The position numbers and the translations under genes were made by a program. This document shows positions 25,691 to 35,900 of a stretch of 64,000 nucleotides of DNA, piece after piece. A model generated the notes under the pieces. That model searched no databases, was not told the DNA's origin, and was given only the letters and a program-made list of their open reading frames with translations. Origin of the DNA: Phycisphaerales bacterium UBA5793 (lineage in GTDB: Bacteria; Planctomycetota; Phycisphaerae; Phycisphaerales; UBA5793); contig DIDT01000049.1 of assembly GCA_002418285.1 (NCBI GenBank), positions 103,869-167,868 on the forward strand, in the 5' to 3' direction. Position 1 is the stretch's first letter. Every line of letters starts with the position of its first letter.

Positions 25691-27217
25691 TTATCGGCTC
25701 GATTGGCCCAGGTCTACGATGGCGCGGTAGTTTGAGCGATAGAACTCGGCCCAGGCGATGCGATCGTGCTCGGCTTTGAGAGCGTCGTAGCCCCTGGCGA
25801 GACCCTCGGCGGAGCGGGCCAGCTTCCAATCGGCCTTGATGGCGGCAAGGTGCTCGGGCGTTTCCAGTGAGACGACGCTTCCGTCGAGCAGCGTGACGGT
25901 CGGCATGGCGAGGAGCAGATCCAGCATCTCCTCGCGCCTCGGATCGCCGGGCGGCAGGGTGTTGATGGCGACCCATGCGGCGCGCAGTTCGTCGAGGTTG
26001 TCGATGGCCATGGCGCCCAGCAGCGGCGCGACGAAGCTGCGCATGTTGGGGTTCCAGGAGTCGATGGGCTCGGCGAGATCGAAGGGGTTGACCTTGTCAA
26101 CAAGTCGATCGAAGTACTTCTCATACATGATGCGACGGGCGGGCAGGCGGCGCAACTCAAACTCGCGCGGCCCCATGTCACCCTCGGACGTCGCCAACGG
26201 GAAGTCCCACAGCGCCTGGCCCTCGTCACTCAGGCAATACTCGATGAAGCGAATGGCGAGTTCCTGATTCGGCCCGCCGTTGAGCAGGCTGATGGGATCG
26301 GGATCGATATCGGAGAGGCGCGGCGGATCGACGTATCCCACGCGCTCGCTGCCGTCGGCGTTGCGGATGAACTGCGCCTGCGTGCGGCCGTAGAAATCGA
26401 TGCACATGCCCACGGCCGCTTCGCCGAGACTGACGTCGATGGGGATCTTGCTTGATGAGTCGGCGAAGTAGCGCGTGTTGGCGCTAGCTTCGCGGAGCAG
26501 ATTCCATCCCTGCTCCCAGCCGAGTCGCTGGAGAATGACTTCGAGAGCCGTGGCGATGGAGCCGGACTGACCCGGGTCGGCGAGCGCGACCCAGCCGACG
26601 AGGCGCGAGTCGGTCAGGTCGAACCACGTTTCGGGTCGCCGCACGCCGAGGCGGTTGAGCACGTCGATGTTGTAGACAAGGCCGAAGCCGGAGACGGCGG
26701 TGCCGAACCAGTAGAGGTCCGGGTCGTAGAGCACGTTGCGCCCGATCTCGTTGACGCCGTACCAGGCGTCGAGCTGTTCGGGGCTGAATTCGACGGGGAT
26801 GCTGAGCGTGGCGGAGCGGGTCGTGCCGTCGGGATCGGTCCAGGAGACCGACTTCTTCACCTGTGTGTGTTCGTAACTTCCGCCGCCGAAGAGCAGGTCG
26901 TAACTCATCGAGCGGGGCTGGATGGGCCCGCGCTTGATGGCGGCTTCGTATTCCGCGAAGAGTTGGCGACGGATCTCAGAGGTGCCTCCGGGCGTGCGCC
27001 AATCGATGACGACGCCCTGGCCGTTGTAGTGGGCGCGGTGCCAGCGATCGAAGCCGAGCGAGAACTCGGTGCGGATCTGTTCGTTGTGCGGCGTGATGAT
27101 GACGAGCTTGAGCGCGTTGGGATCGATTTCCGCGGCCTTGGGCCGAAACGCGAAAGGCACGCCCAGCACAATGAGCATCGCCGGCAGGAAACTCCACTTG
27201 AGCCAGTCAATGCGCAA
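25691..27217 (-). CDS. Membrane-anchored extracellular solute-binding protein (family 1, Fe3+/polyamine-type)
   Basis: This roughly 508-residue periplasmic-binding-protein fold has an N-terminal membrane anchor (LKWSFLPAMLIVLGVPFAF). Recognisable parts are LVIITPHNEQIRTEF near the N-terminus, GGTSEIRRQLFAEYEAA, PDLYWFGTAVSGFGLVYN, VGWVALADPGQSGS and GGPNQELAIRFIEYCLSDEGQ, a typical family-1 segment. The start is probably TTG 27217, which sits 7 bases after GGAGG; GTG at 27223 is the alternative. No ABC permease or ATPase gene is adjacent. Instead it lies between pyrF (29 bases) and pyk (11 bases) in one operon, which is odd for a transporter component. Confidence 0.82.
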   Translation of the reverse strand: MRIDWLKWSFLPAMLIVLGVPFAFRPKAAEIDPNALKLVIITPHNEQIRTEFSLGFDRWHRAHYNGQGVVIDWRTPGGTSEIRRQLFAEYEAAIKRGPIQPRSMSYDLLFGGGSYEHTQVKKSVSWTDPDGTTRSATLSIPVEFSPEQLDAWYGVNEIGRNVLYDPDLYWFGTAVSGFGLVYNIDVLNRLGVRRPETWFDLTDSRLVGWVALADPGQSGSIATALEVILQRLGWEQGWNLLREASANTRYFADSSSKIPIDVSLGEAAVGMCIDFYGRTQAQFIRNADGSERVGYVDPPRLSDIDPDPISLLNGGPNQELAIRFIEYCLSDEGQALWDFPLATSEGDMGPREFELRRLPARRIMYEKYFDRLVDKVNPFDLAEPIDSWNPNMRSFVAPLLGAMAIDNLDELRAAWVAINTLPPGDPRREEMLDLLLAMPTVTLLDGSVVSLETPEHLAAIKADWKLARSAEGLARGYDALKAEHDRIAWAEFYRSNYRAIVDLGQSSR

Positions 27218-27246
27218 CGCCACACCTCCGCGAACCGATGGTGATC

Positions 27247-28146
27247 TCACACCGGCGCGATCTCGCCGACTTCCTGGGCAAACACATGCGCCGCCTCACC
27301 CACCGCATCGGCCCAGGGCTGCGACTCGTCTTTTTCATAGGCGAAGATCACGCTGCGGCTGGCGGTGATGATCGCGCCGCGGCCGTCGCGGTTGAAGCAC
27401 TCCTTCACATCGTCCGCCCCGGCACCTTGCGCGCCATAGCCGGGCACGAGGAAGATGCAGCGCGGCATGAGGGCCCGCAACGAGGCGATCTCATCGCGCT
27501 TGGTCGCGCCGACGACGGCGCCGAGGTCGCTGTAGCCGAGGGTGCCCATGTGTTCACGGCTGAGTTGATCGACGACGCCGGCGACGTGCTCGGCGACGGT
27601 CTTGCCGTTCTCGAGTCGCGCCTGCTGGATGGCGTCGCCGCCGGGATTGCTGGTGCGCACCAGCACGAAGGCGCCGCGGCCATTGGTGCAGAAGGGTGCG
27701 ATGCCGTCGCTGCCCAGGTAGCCGTTGATGGTCACTGCATCGGGAATGGCGATGCGCGGCGCGAGTTCGTCGCGATCGATCCACGGCTCGAAGATGCCGG
27801 CGGCGTAGTGGTCGGCGGAGATGCCGATGTCGCCGCGCTTGGCGTCGAGGATGACGATCAGGCCGAGGTCGTTGGCGTCGGCGATCAGGCCATAGAGCGT
27901 CTCGACGCCTTCATCGCGAAATCGCTCGAAGCACGCGCTTTGAAACTTCACGGCGGGCACGGCGTCGGCCACGGCGTCGAGCACGGTCGAACAGTATTCG
28001 CTGATCGCCGACAGCGCCGAACGGGGCCCGTCGATGCGCCGTCGCAACTCGGCCGGCAGCCGCTCGTGCACGGGGTCGATCCCCACGCACACGGGCGAAC
28101 CCTTGAGCCCGATCGCGTTCAGCAGCCGGTCTGAGAAGTGCTCCAC
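27247..28146 (-). CDS. pyrF: Orotidine 5'-phosphate decarboxylase
   Basis: This is the last step of UMP synthesis. GTG 28146 with GGAG 8 bases upstream gives 299 residues beginning VEHFSDRLLNAIGLKGSPVC, the length and opening of the long (type 2) PyrF group. Motifs: VCVGIDPVHERLP, VKFQSACFERFRDEG, the catalytic DAKRGDIG, DAVTINGYLGSDG, FVLVRTSNPGG, LVPGYGAQGAG and the phosphate-gripping ASRSVIFAY. It heads the reverse operon pyrF - solute-binding protein - pyk. Confidence 0.96.
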   Translation of the reverse strand: MEHFSDRLLNAIGLKGSPVCVGIDPVHERLPAELRRRIDGPRSALSAISEYCSTVLDAVADAVPAVKFQSACFERFRDEGVETLYGLIADANDLGLIVILDAKRGDIGISADHYAAGIFEPWIDRDELAPRIAIPDAVTINGYLGSDGIAPFCTNGRGAFVLVRTSNPGGDAIQQARLENGKTVAEHVAGVVDQLSREHMGTLGYSDLGAVVGATKRDEIASLRALMPRCIFLVPGYGAQGAGADDVKECFNRDGRGAIITASRSVIFAYEKDESQPWADAVGEAAHVFAQEVGEIAPV

Positions 28147-28311
28147 GAGATGACTCCGATCGGTTGGACGCACGAGTGTATGCCCGATTCTCGCAGGAGA
28201 TTGGTACGTGTGCGCCCGGTTTGGGGCATTGCAGGTAACGCCGTTCAACCAGCGGTCGATTCGTGCTAGCATTGCGACACAGAGGATGCACGCCGACACC
28301 GGCTGCCAGCC

Positions 28312-28665
28312 ATGCTCACCAAACCACAGCATCTCGATATCAAGCGCGATCGCGGCCTGACGGTCCAGTGGGAGGACGGCTCGACGTCGTTCTACTCCGT
28401 CGCCTACCTGCGCAAGTGGTCACCATCAGCCGAGGCTCGCGAGCTGCGCGAGCAGTTGGCGAGCAATCCGCTCTCGGTACTGCCGGCGTCGGCCGTTTCC
28501 GATGGCAAGCCGCTCACGATCGTCAACGCCGAGTTCGTTGGCCACTACGCGATCAAGATCCACTTCTCAGATGGGCACGACACGGGACTGTACTCGTGGG
28601 ACTACCTGCGCGATATCGACCCGGCCAACAAGAAGCCGCAATCGTCGCGAGAGAGTCACGGATGA
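28312..28665 (+). CDS. DUF971 (GBBH-like N-terminal) domain protein
   Basis: This is a 117-residue small protein. VQWEDGSTSFYSVAYLRKWSPSAEAR is the DUF971 opening with its Arg/Ser/Ala pattern. VGHYAIKIHFSDGHDTGLYSWDYLRDIDP is the family's most conserved stretch. The same fold is the N-terminal domain of gamma-butyrobetaine hydroxylase. The stand-alone bacterial form has been linked to Fe-S and redox contexts, but no reaction is established. Its stop overlaps the thioesterase start (ATGA), indicating coupled translation. Confidence 0.9.
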   Translation: MLTKPQHLDIKRDRGLTVQWEDGSTSFYSVAYLRKWSPSAEARELREQLASNPLSVLPASAVSDGKPLTIVNAEFVGHYAIKIHFSDGHDTGLYSWDYLRDIDPANKKPQSSRESHG

Positions 28666-29150
28666 GTGATCGCGCGGACGCTGCAGCTTTGCCCGCGCCG
28701 GCGGTGGTTCACGGAATCGACTGGATGAGTCTCGGCGCCGGGCGCCCCGATCCGTTTACACTGCGGCTGACCGTTGGCAAATCGCACATCAGCCGCATCG
28801 TGCCGCACGTTCCCAATACGCTGTTCGTGCAGTGGCTCGAATCCATGGCGATTGCGCACAGCGAATCGCTCGGCTACACCGACCAGTGGCACATCGATCA
28901 TGACCTGATCTGGTTCGTGCGCCGCCACGAGATTGACTATCTCGCCGAGGTCATGCTCGGCGATGAACTCGTCATGGCAACGTGGGTGGAGGCGTTCCAC
29001 AAGACGAGTTCGCCGCGCCGGTATGTCATCTATCGCCCGCGCGATGAGAAGGTGGTCTGCCGGGCGATGACGATCTGGGTGCTCGTGTCGCGCAGCCGCA
29101 GCAAGCCGCAGCGGATTGATCCGGAGATGGCGGCACGGTATCTGGCGTAG
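28662..29150 (+). CDS. 4-hydroxybenzoyl-CoA thioesterase-like (hotdog) protein
   Basis: The protein has 162 residues. The hotdog signature is visible: VPNTLFVQWLESMAIAHSES (equivalent to the Asp/Tyr-containing N-terminal helix of YbgC/FadM), then HIDHDLIWFVRRHEIDYLAEVMLGDEL and VVCRAMTIWVLVSR. Such enzymes hydrolyse acyl-CoA. The usual catalytic Asp in the D-x-x-x-H-V segment appears replaced (NTLFVQW), so substrate and activity are uncertain. The ATG lies in the DUF971 stop. Confidence 0.83.
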   Translation: MSDRADAAALPAPAVVHGIDWMSLGAGRPDPFTLRLTVGKSHISRIVPHVPNTLFVQWLESMAIAHSESLGYTDQWHIDHDLIWFVRRHEIDYLAEVMLGDELVMATWVEAFHKTSSPRRYVIYRPRDEKVVCRAMTIWVLVSRSRSKPQRIDPEMAARYLA

Positions 29151-30063
29151 CACGGTGGATTTCCAAAGTGCGCGGCGAGAGGGACAGGAACAGGTTAGGT
29201 CTTGCCAGCCTTTCGGTAGACCCTGACGTCACCGTGTCGAGTGTCTGTCCGCGGTCATTCTTCCATTCGGTCCAACCGTTCGAACTACCCCCGCAGATGA
29301 TTGCGGCGGCCGTGCTTGGAGTTGAAAACACCCAATCTCGCTCAAACTGGTACCCCTTCTTTGTGCTACTCAGAACCCCTGTGGCGAGAAGTTCGTTCCG
29401 TCGGGGTTCAATGGTGTCGTGGGCAGACGTAGTCAACTCACGCCGTGCTATTGATCCCTTCAGTACGACGAAGCCCTGTTCGTTGTAGACACCCCGGGCG
29501 TCTGAGCCAGCTCGCTTGCAGTAAAACACATCTCTTTGTTCGGTTGCAACGCTCACAGCAGGCTCAAACACCGGAAAGCCCACCGTGCTCAATAGAACAT
29601 CTGCTGTTTCAAACACCTCAGCGACGTCTGCTCGCATCCACTCGGGCACATTGGGTTCACCTCCGGCGTTTCCATTGTCAAGGCGATATCGCCCGGCGCG
29701 CGTTGCGCGATCAATTGATATCCACTCAAGCAATTTGCCGTGTGCCTTCGTGAATCCACCCGTCCTTGAGACAATCGCGACCGCGACGCTCCAAAAGTCC
29801 TTCGTCTTGTTATGTTGCTTAAATCGAACGCCACAGTCCTCCGCTTCTCCAATGTAGACTATTGGAGGACCACCAGCGTCAGATTCACCAAACAGGAAGT
29901 AGAGTCCTACGGCACCAAGTTCTGGACGCATCAGCGCGCTGTCGAGCTTTGCTCGCGGAACTACCACCGCCTGCACGATTCGAGTCGTGATCTCTGCAAT
30001 CCGCACACCTCGCGGCTCGCCCGCAGGACAGTAGATTTGAATCGTCTTGCCAAGGGGCTTCAT
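29026..30063 (-). CDS. GIY-YIG nuclease-superfamily protein with DUF4357 domain
   Basis: ATG 30063 follows GGAG by 8 bases. Residues about 45-140 form a GIY-YIG-like domain: VGLYFLFGE in place of G-I-Y, PIVYIGEAEDCGVRFKQH, then ATRAGRYRLDNGN. After about residue 190 comes DUF4357 (GFVVLKGSIARRE, RNELLATGVL, FSTPSTAAAIICGGSSNGWTEW). The frame then runs on about 60 residues past the domain end into low-complexity sequence, antisense to the thioesterase gene. In another frame a stop at 29195-29197 would end the protein right after the domain (VYRKAGKT), so a frameshift near 29225 is possible. Base composition looks less GC-rich than neighbours, suggesting transfer. A DNA-modifying or defence accessory role is only a guess. 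Confidence 0.8.
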   Translation of the reverse strand: MKPLGKTIQIYCPAGEPRGVRIAEITTRIVQAVVVPRAKLDSALMRPELGAVGLYFLFGESDAGGPPIVYIGEAEDCGVRFKQHNKTKDFWSVAVAIVSRTGGFTKAHGKLLEWISIDRATRAGRYRLDNGNAGGEPNVPEWMRADVAEVFETADVLLSTVGFPVFEPAVSVATEQRDVFYCKRAGSDARGVYNEQGFVVLKGSIARRELTTSAHDTIEPRRNELLATGVLSSTKKGYQFERDWVFSTPSTAAAIICGGSSNGWTEWKNDRGQTLDTVTSGSTERLARPNLFLSLSPRTLEIHRATPDTVPPSPDQSAAACCGCATRAPRSSSPGRPPSHRAGDR

Positions 30064-30197
30064 CCCGATTCGTCTCCTTCCGGTTCGCGAGTCACTTAAA
30101 CGGGAGCCGCAGCATCCTATCCGATTCTGTGGATTGCAGCAGTGCTCACGCGGCCGGATGTCGCCTCGATGACAGATCGTGCCTGTTCGATTGGTCT

Positions 30198-31838
30198 TCA
30201 GGGCACCCAGGCTTTCTCTGCCCAGGTGTCCATGGCGTCGTAGCGGTCCTGCCATGTGGTGTACATGGCTCCCACAATGCCGGGCACATCGGCCGTGTTC
30301 GTCAACCAGTTTGCAATGGCGTCGCCGCTTTCGTCGCTGTCGTAGTAGCCTGAGAGAATCTGCTTGAGACCCAGGTCGGAGAAGAAACGGCAGTTCTTCC
30401 CGTTGAGTCTCCCGTACCAGTTGACGATGCCGACATCCTTGTCGAGACCTTTCCATGATCCTTTGAGCGTGCCGTTCACGGCGTAGTAGTTGTCGACCGC
30501 GTTGTGCATGGGGTCGAACATGTCGCTCCACACCCAGATGCCCGCGTCCGGCCGTGCGTCGCGGATGATCTGGGCGGCCTTGCGGACATTGTCTGCAAGC
30601 AGTTCGCCGGGCGTCATGTTTCGGCTTCGGCACAGGGCGCATTGGTTCATCACGCGCATCTCATCATGCGACATGAGAAACGCAGCCGGGTGGAGGCGCT
30701 CGTCGGCCGCCCGGACTTCCTCGCGCCACTCATCAAAGATCTTGGGCTCGCTGACGCAACTGGTCAGGCGATCCTCGTAGACGATGATGGGGTGGTAGTA
30801 GCTCACGCGCAGGCGCTGGCCCTCGCCGATGCGCGTGCCGGGCGTCAATTTGATCACCGGCTGCTCATGGAACGCAATCCACGGATGCAGTTGCGGGTCG
30901 ACGATGGGCTGAAAGTCCTTGCCTTCTTCGTAACGAGTTCCGTCTTCGGCGCGCACGCTCACCGGACAGCCCGGCCGGCGCAACACGTTGACCAGGCCGA
31001 TTTCCTCGACGGTGAGATCATCCCACCACACCTTGCCGTCCTTGCCGTTCCAGGATCCGAGGTAGAGATTGCCCTCGGCGTTGTCCATGCTGTTGAAGAC
31101 CAGGTCCACGCGCTTCCAGTCCTGCGTCTGCTCGGTGTGGAAAGTCTGGAAGCTGATGCTCCCCTCGGCGCCTTTCCTGAGGAGTTTGACTTCCGGATCA
31201 GCAGGGACCATGCCTTCCGTCTTCACCCACACGGCTATGTGATACTGGCGATAGGGCTGGAGTTTGATCGTCTGCATGATGCGACAGTGGCGATATTGAT
31301 TCTGCCCGATGCTCTCCATGTGCAGCGACGCCTTGCCGCCGTGCTTGATATCGGTATCTACGAAAGATGTGACACCTTCGTCATCCTGGAAGGACCAGCG
31401 GGCGAAGTGGTTGCCGGTGAACTCCTCGAAGTCGCCGTTGGCGATGCGAGTCGAGTTGTCCGGCTCGTGGCGCGCCACGCCATTTCGACTGATAAACAGC
31501 GCGTCCCTGACCGGCAGGCCCTCCATGTAGTTGCGGTCGCGCGAGTTGCCCATGACGATGGCGATGAGATCGATGCCGCTGCGTTTGGCTGCCTCTCGCA
31601 GTTCGGCCGCCTTGGCCGGTTCGATGTTGGGCGACAACACCACGCCGTTGTAGCCGGCGGCCCTGGCGCCCGGCAGCCGCGCGATGACGCGATCGACCTC
31701 GCGGTTGTCGCTCATGCTGCGCCAGACAAAGAGCCAGCGCTTCTGGAGATCAGGCGCGTCGGTATCCGGTCGGCTCGCGAACGCGGGCAGGATGAGGATC
31801 GCCAGAAGGCCAACGAGAAGGAACCGTCGATCGTTCAT
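30198..31838 (-). CDS. Secreted glycoside-hydrolase-like protein (GH20-like barrel) with inserted carbohydrate-binding domain
   Basis: The protein has 546 residues with a signal peptide (MNDRRFLLVGLLAILILP). RWLFVWRSMSDNREVDRVI and GYNGVVLSPNIEPAKAAELREAAKR look like the first strands of a TIM barrel. Residues about 130-265 (NGDFEEFTGNHFARWSFQDD through WWDDLTVEEIGL) are a jelly-roll carbohydrate-binding module of the CBM4/9 or CBM22 style. The barrel resumes with FLMSHDEMRVMNQC, where the D-E pair resembles the GH20 catalytic D-E, and GIWVWSDMFDPMHN. It probably acts on amino sugars or other glycans outside the cell. Family assignment is by motif and is not certain. Confidence 0.72.
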   Translation of the reverse strand: MNDRRFLLVGLLAILILPAFASRPDTDAPDLQKRWLFVWRSMSDNREVDRVIARLPGARAAGYNGVVLSPNIEPAKAAELREAAKRSGIDLIAIVMGNSRDRNYMEGLPVRDALFISRNGVARHEPDNSTRIANGDFEEFTGNHFARWSFQDDEGVTSFVDTDIKHGGKASLHMESIGQNQYRHCRIMQTIKLQPYRQYHIAVWVKTEGMVPADPEVKLLRKGAEGSISFQTFHTEQTQDWKRVDLVFNSMDNAEGNLYLGSWNGKDGKVWWDDLTVEEIGLVNVLRRPGCPVSVRAEDGTRYEEGKDFQPIVDPQLHPWIAFHEQPVIKLTPGTRIGEGQRLRVSYYHPIIVYEDRLTSCVSEPKIFDEWREEVRAADERLHPAAFLMSHDEMRVMNQCALCRSRNMTPGELLADNVRKAAQIIRDARPDAGIWVWSDMFDPMHNAVDNYYAVNGTLKGSWKGLDKDVGIVNWYGRLNGKNCRFFSDLGLKQILSGYYDSDESGDAIANWLTNTADVPGIVGAMYTTWQDRYDAMDTWAEKAWVP

Positions 31839-32058
31839 GATCCGGGAACCGGCTTTCGCTCAGGCAAGTCGAGTGGCAGAGGCGTCGTTCTGGACGACTG
31901 CTCGATTAGTTATCACGATCGCTACCCATCGCACACTCCGAACGCAACCGGCGACCCGGTGTTCGACTCCCATGTCGCGGGGCGGCGGCCCGTTGCTCAA
32001 CGATACACCAGCTGCAGCGATTCGGTCCTGTTTCCCAGCGGTCGTCTGAGGGGCGGGT

Positions 32059-32982
32059 CTACTCCGCCGACTCGCCGTCCATCGTCTCTTCCACCACCTG
32101 CTCGCTCACGAGGTCGTAGCAGGTGGAGAACAGGCCGAGGATGCGGAAGCGACTCTCGGGGAAGGGCGAAGGGCCGAGGCGGCGCACGAGCACGTGCGAA
32201 ACTTCCGGTCGCGCCAGACGCGTTTCGAAGGACAGGATTTCCGGCCGCAGGTCGTAGAACGAGTCGATCGAGCGATCCAGCGCCGCGGGCTCGGCGCCCA
32301 TGAGTGAACGATCGAGTGGCTGATGCGCCGTCGCCGGACCTGCGCCGGAGTCGATCGTTCGTTTCAGTCGAATGCGCTCGGCCAGTTCGATCGGATCGAT
32401 GTTGCGCAGCGTCCACGCGATCGCGGGGTTGGCATCGAGCCGTTCGGTGAAGAGATGCGCCACGGCGGCGCCGTGCTTGCACCACCCACTACCACCTTCG
32501 CCTCGAATCGTCGGGCAGGTACACGTGGGTCGTTCGAGGGTGTCGCCTGCTTTGGGCAGCAGTCCGAGGTTCAGCGACTCGAGTACATCGAGCAGTTCAT
32601 CGCTGACTTCGCCTTCCGCCAGGCCATGCGCGAGCCGCGCTTCGCCGGCCAGCGCCGTGATCAGCCGCTCACTCGTTTCATGATCAAAGGCCGGCAGCGT
32701 GAATACCCAGCGATACGCCTTGGCGTGCCGACCCTGCACGTTGGCTTCGATGCGGCCGGGCAGGACTTCGAAACTGGCGATCTGCCCCAGGCGCGCGTAG
32801 TTCATTCCTTCTTCGAACGCGGTCGGGTCGTTTAGCGCTGTTCGGGCGAAATCCAGCCACTGGCGCCCGAGGCGATGACTTCCAAGCCGATCCGGGCGCG
32901 TGTTCAGTTTCAAACCGCGGCGCACACGACGGGGCTTGTCGGGCAGTCGGCGAGGGAACTGGCTGGAAGGTGAGGTGCTCAC
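32059..32982 (-). CDS. SWIM zinc-finger protein
   Basis: This 307-residue protein carries the SWIM motif C-x-C ... C-x-H (PTCTCPTIRGEGGSGWCKH), which binds zinc and is seen with SNF2 helicases and recombination factors. The N-terminal region GRQWLDFARTALNDPTAFEEGMNYARLGQI is typical of the YwqB-like group. It starts at GTG inside the last codons of the helicase gene (GTGA overlap), so the two proteins are made together and probably act as one complex, as the ywqA-ywqB pair of Bacillus suggests. The precise role is unknown. Confidence 0.9.
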   Translation of the reverse strand: MSTSPSSQFPRRLPDKPRRVRRGLKLNTRPDRLGSHRLGRQWLDFARTALNDPTAFEEGMNYARLGQIASFEVLPGRIEANVQGRHAKAYRWVFTLPAFDHETSERLITALAGEARLAHGLAEGEVSDELLDVLESLNLGLLPKAGDTLERPTCTCPTIRGEGGSGWCKHGAAVAHLFTERLDANPAIAWTLRNIDPIELAERIRLKRTIDSGAGPATAHQPLDRSLMGAEPAALDRSIDSFYDLRPEILSFETRLARPEVSHVLVRRLGPSPFPESRFRILGLFSTCYDLVSEQVVEETMDGESAE

Positions 32983-35900
32983 GATGCAGCCGCCTCCTCG
33001 GATATCACATCATCCATCTCGTCGCCTTCCTGCACATCTTCGTAGCGCAGGGCCAGCACTTCGCGCAACTGGTCGGTGCTGAGTTCGGTAAGCCACTGCT
33101 CGCCGCTGCCGACCACGTTTTCGGCGAGTTCAGTTTTCTGCTCGATCATCTCGTCGATGCGCTCTTCGAGCGTTCCGGAGCAGACGAACTTGTGCACCTG
33201 CACGGCTCGCGTCTGCCCGATGCGGAAAGCGCGATCCGTCGCCTGGTTTTCGACGGCCGGGTTCCACCAGCGATCGAAGTGGAACACGTGATTGGCGGCG
33301 GTGAGGTTCAATCCAAATCCACCGGCCTTGAGCGAGAGGATGAAGATCGGACACGTGCCATCGCGCTGCTGGAAGCGGTCGATCATCTCTTCGCGCTTAC
33401 CCATCGGCGTGCCGCCGTGCAGGAAGAGGACTTCGACGCCGAGTTCCTTGCGGATCATCGACGAGAGCAAGTGGCCCATCTCGCGGAACTGGGTGAACAC
33501 GAGCGCCGCATCGCCCTCGGCGACGACTTCTTCGAGCATCTCAACGAGCCGCGCCGTCTTGCCGCTGCGGCCGGGCTTGACGATTGCCCCCTTGCCCTCT
33601 TCGCGGTCGCGCAGGAAGTGAGCCGGGTGATTGCAGATCTGCTTGAGTTTGACGAGCGTGGCCAGCACGAGGCCGCGGCGCTGTATGCCTTCGCTCGCAT
33701 CCGCCTGCTGCAGCATCGATTGCACCGTCGATTCGTACAGCCGCGCCTGCTCGGGCGAAAGCGTGCAGTATATCTTGTACTCGAGCTTGTCAGGCAGGTC
33801 GGCGATCACGTTCGGATCGGTCTTGAGTCGACGCAGCACGAACGGCTGGATGAGATGCCGCAACTGCTCGATGCGCCGCTGATCGCGGTAGCGCTCGATG
33901 CCCAGCGCAAACTGCCGGCGGAACTCGTGCGATGTGCCGAGATACCCGCTGTTGAGGAAATCCATGATCGACCACAGCTCGCTCAAGCGATTCTCGACGG
34001 GTGTACCGGTCAGGGCGATACGCCGGTCGGCGGGCAGGTCGCGGATGGCCATCGACTGTTTGGCCGTCGGGTTCTTGATGTTCTGCGCTTCGTCGAGGCA
34101 GACACGCCACCAGCGGATGCGACCGAGCGTGTCGCGATCGCGGTGAACCAGTGCATAGGTTGTGATGATGACATCGTGCTCCCGCGCGTTGCGGATCATC
34201 GTTTCGCCCGAGGCGCGGGTTACGCCGTGATGCACCAGCACGCGCAGTTCGGGTGCGAACCGGCGCAGCTCACGCACCCAGTTGCCGACCACCGAAGTCG
34301 GCACGACGAGCAGCGTCGGCCCCGCTGCATTGGCGCTGCCCGCTTCGACATCCTCGCGCTCGGCCTGCAGCAGCGCGATGAGTTGAATCGTCTTTCCCAG
34401 ACCCATGTCATCCGCAAGACAGGCTCCCAGACCAAATCGATCGAGAAACGTGAGCCAACTGAGTCCTTTGACCTGGTACGGCCGGAGGTTGCCAATGAAC
34501 TTGACTGGCTGAGGCAGCATCGGCATGCTCCGTGCATCGGCGCCCGCCGCCGAGGTGCCAAAGAGCTGCCCGACCCAGCCGTCGGCATCCATGCCCAGCA
34601 CAGGCAGGCCGGCCGTATCCGGCGTCGTGCCGTAGGCCAGGCGGAGCGCTTCGCGCAGGGTGATCTCCCCTTCCTCGGACTGCTCATAGAAGGTTTGAGC
34701 CCCGGCCAGATCGCGCGGCCGGATCTCAACCCACTCGCCATGCAAGCGCACGAGCGGGCTGCGTTGCTGGGCCAGTCGTTCAAATTCTTCGCGCGTCAGG
34801 ATGTGGTTTCCGATCGCGACCTGCCATTGATACTGCACGATGGAATCAAGACCGATCGCCGGCCGCACCGAATCCACCCGCCCGCTGCCCGTCGACAGAT
34901 CGACATCAGGGCTGTGCACTTTCAGCCGCGCCGACAGTCGCGCCTCGGGCCGATCCCACCACCCGGGCACGAGCACGCCAAAGCCGGACTCTTCCAACAC
35001 CCGCCGCGCCTCGCGCAGGAACAGGTACGCCTGGTCGGTCGTCAACTCGACGTTAACCGGATGCGCTTCAACCAGCGCCGTTTCGAGTGGAGCGAACAGC
35101 TTTGATGCCCGCTTGAGTTCGCCCAGCAGCAAATCATGCGGCTGATCAATGCGCAAGCCTTCGACTGCCTGCACGTCGCCTGTGAACGCCCACACTTCCG
35201 CCGCGCTCACGCGCACGCCCGGCTCATCCACCGATTGCAGATGAAGCGAGAGCGGCCAGAGCACGCCGCGATCGGGGGCGTACAGATCGCTTTCATCCTG
35301 GAGGTCGCCGGGTTCATCGAGTTCAAAGCACAAACGAAACGCACGGCCCTGGCCGACGTCATAAAGCCGCCCGAGCCACTGCCGCACACCGCGCATCAGC
35401 TGCACCGCATTGGACACCGGCAAGGTGATGCGCGAGTCATGCCCCAGCAGGCTCGTCAGCCAGGCCACATGCTGATCCTTGAGCGGATCGGTTTCTTCGA
35501 TCGCCTCCGGGATGCCGTCATCGACGAAGATACGCCGAATCTCGGCATCGGCGATCCCGTTCATCATCTCGTCGAGAATGGTCCACGGATCGCCTGCGGC
35601 CTCATCGACAACGCAGCGCACGATCGCCGGGGCGTGCCGCACCAGCGTGGTCATGCGCTTGGCGACTTCCTCATCGCCCAGCCACAGCCGCCACTCACCG
35701 CGCAACACGCCGCCGAGATCCTGCTCAAGCGTCGGGATGAATCGCTGCGCCACGAGCAACTCGGCAATGAACCGCCCGACGCGAATCCAATACTCGACTG
35801 ATGTGCCGAATCGAACCGTCTCGGGCAGGTCGTCCCCGGCCCGATCCAGGGCACTGAGCAATTGCAGCACGTGCTCGGGTTCAGCATCCAGCGTCGGCAC

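Noticed and set aside
32970..35105. A 711-codon forward frame antisense to the SNF2 helicase gene
   Set aside because: It is a high-GC shadow of a gene whose helicase motifs are unambiguous on the other strand. The same holds for long antisense frames over lpdA (7513-9015) and the GH20-like gene (30504-32303).
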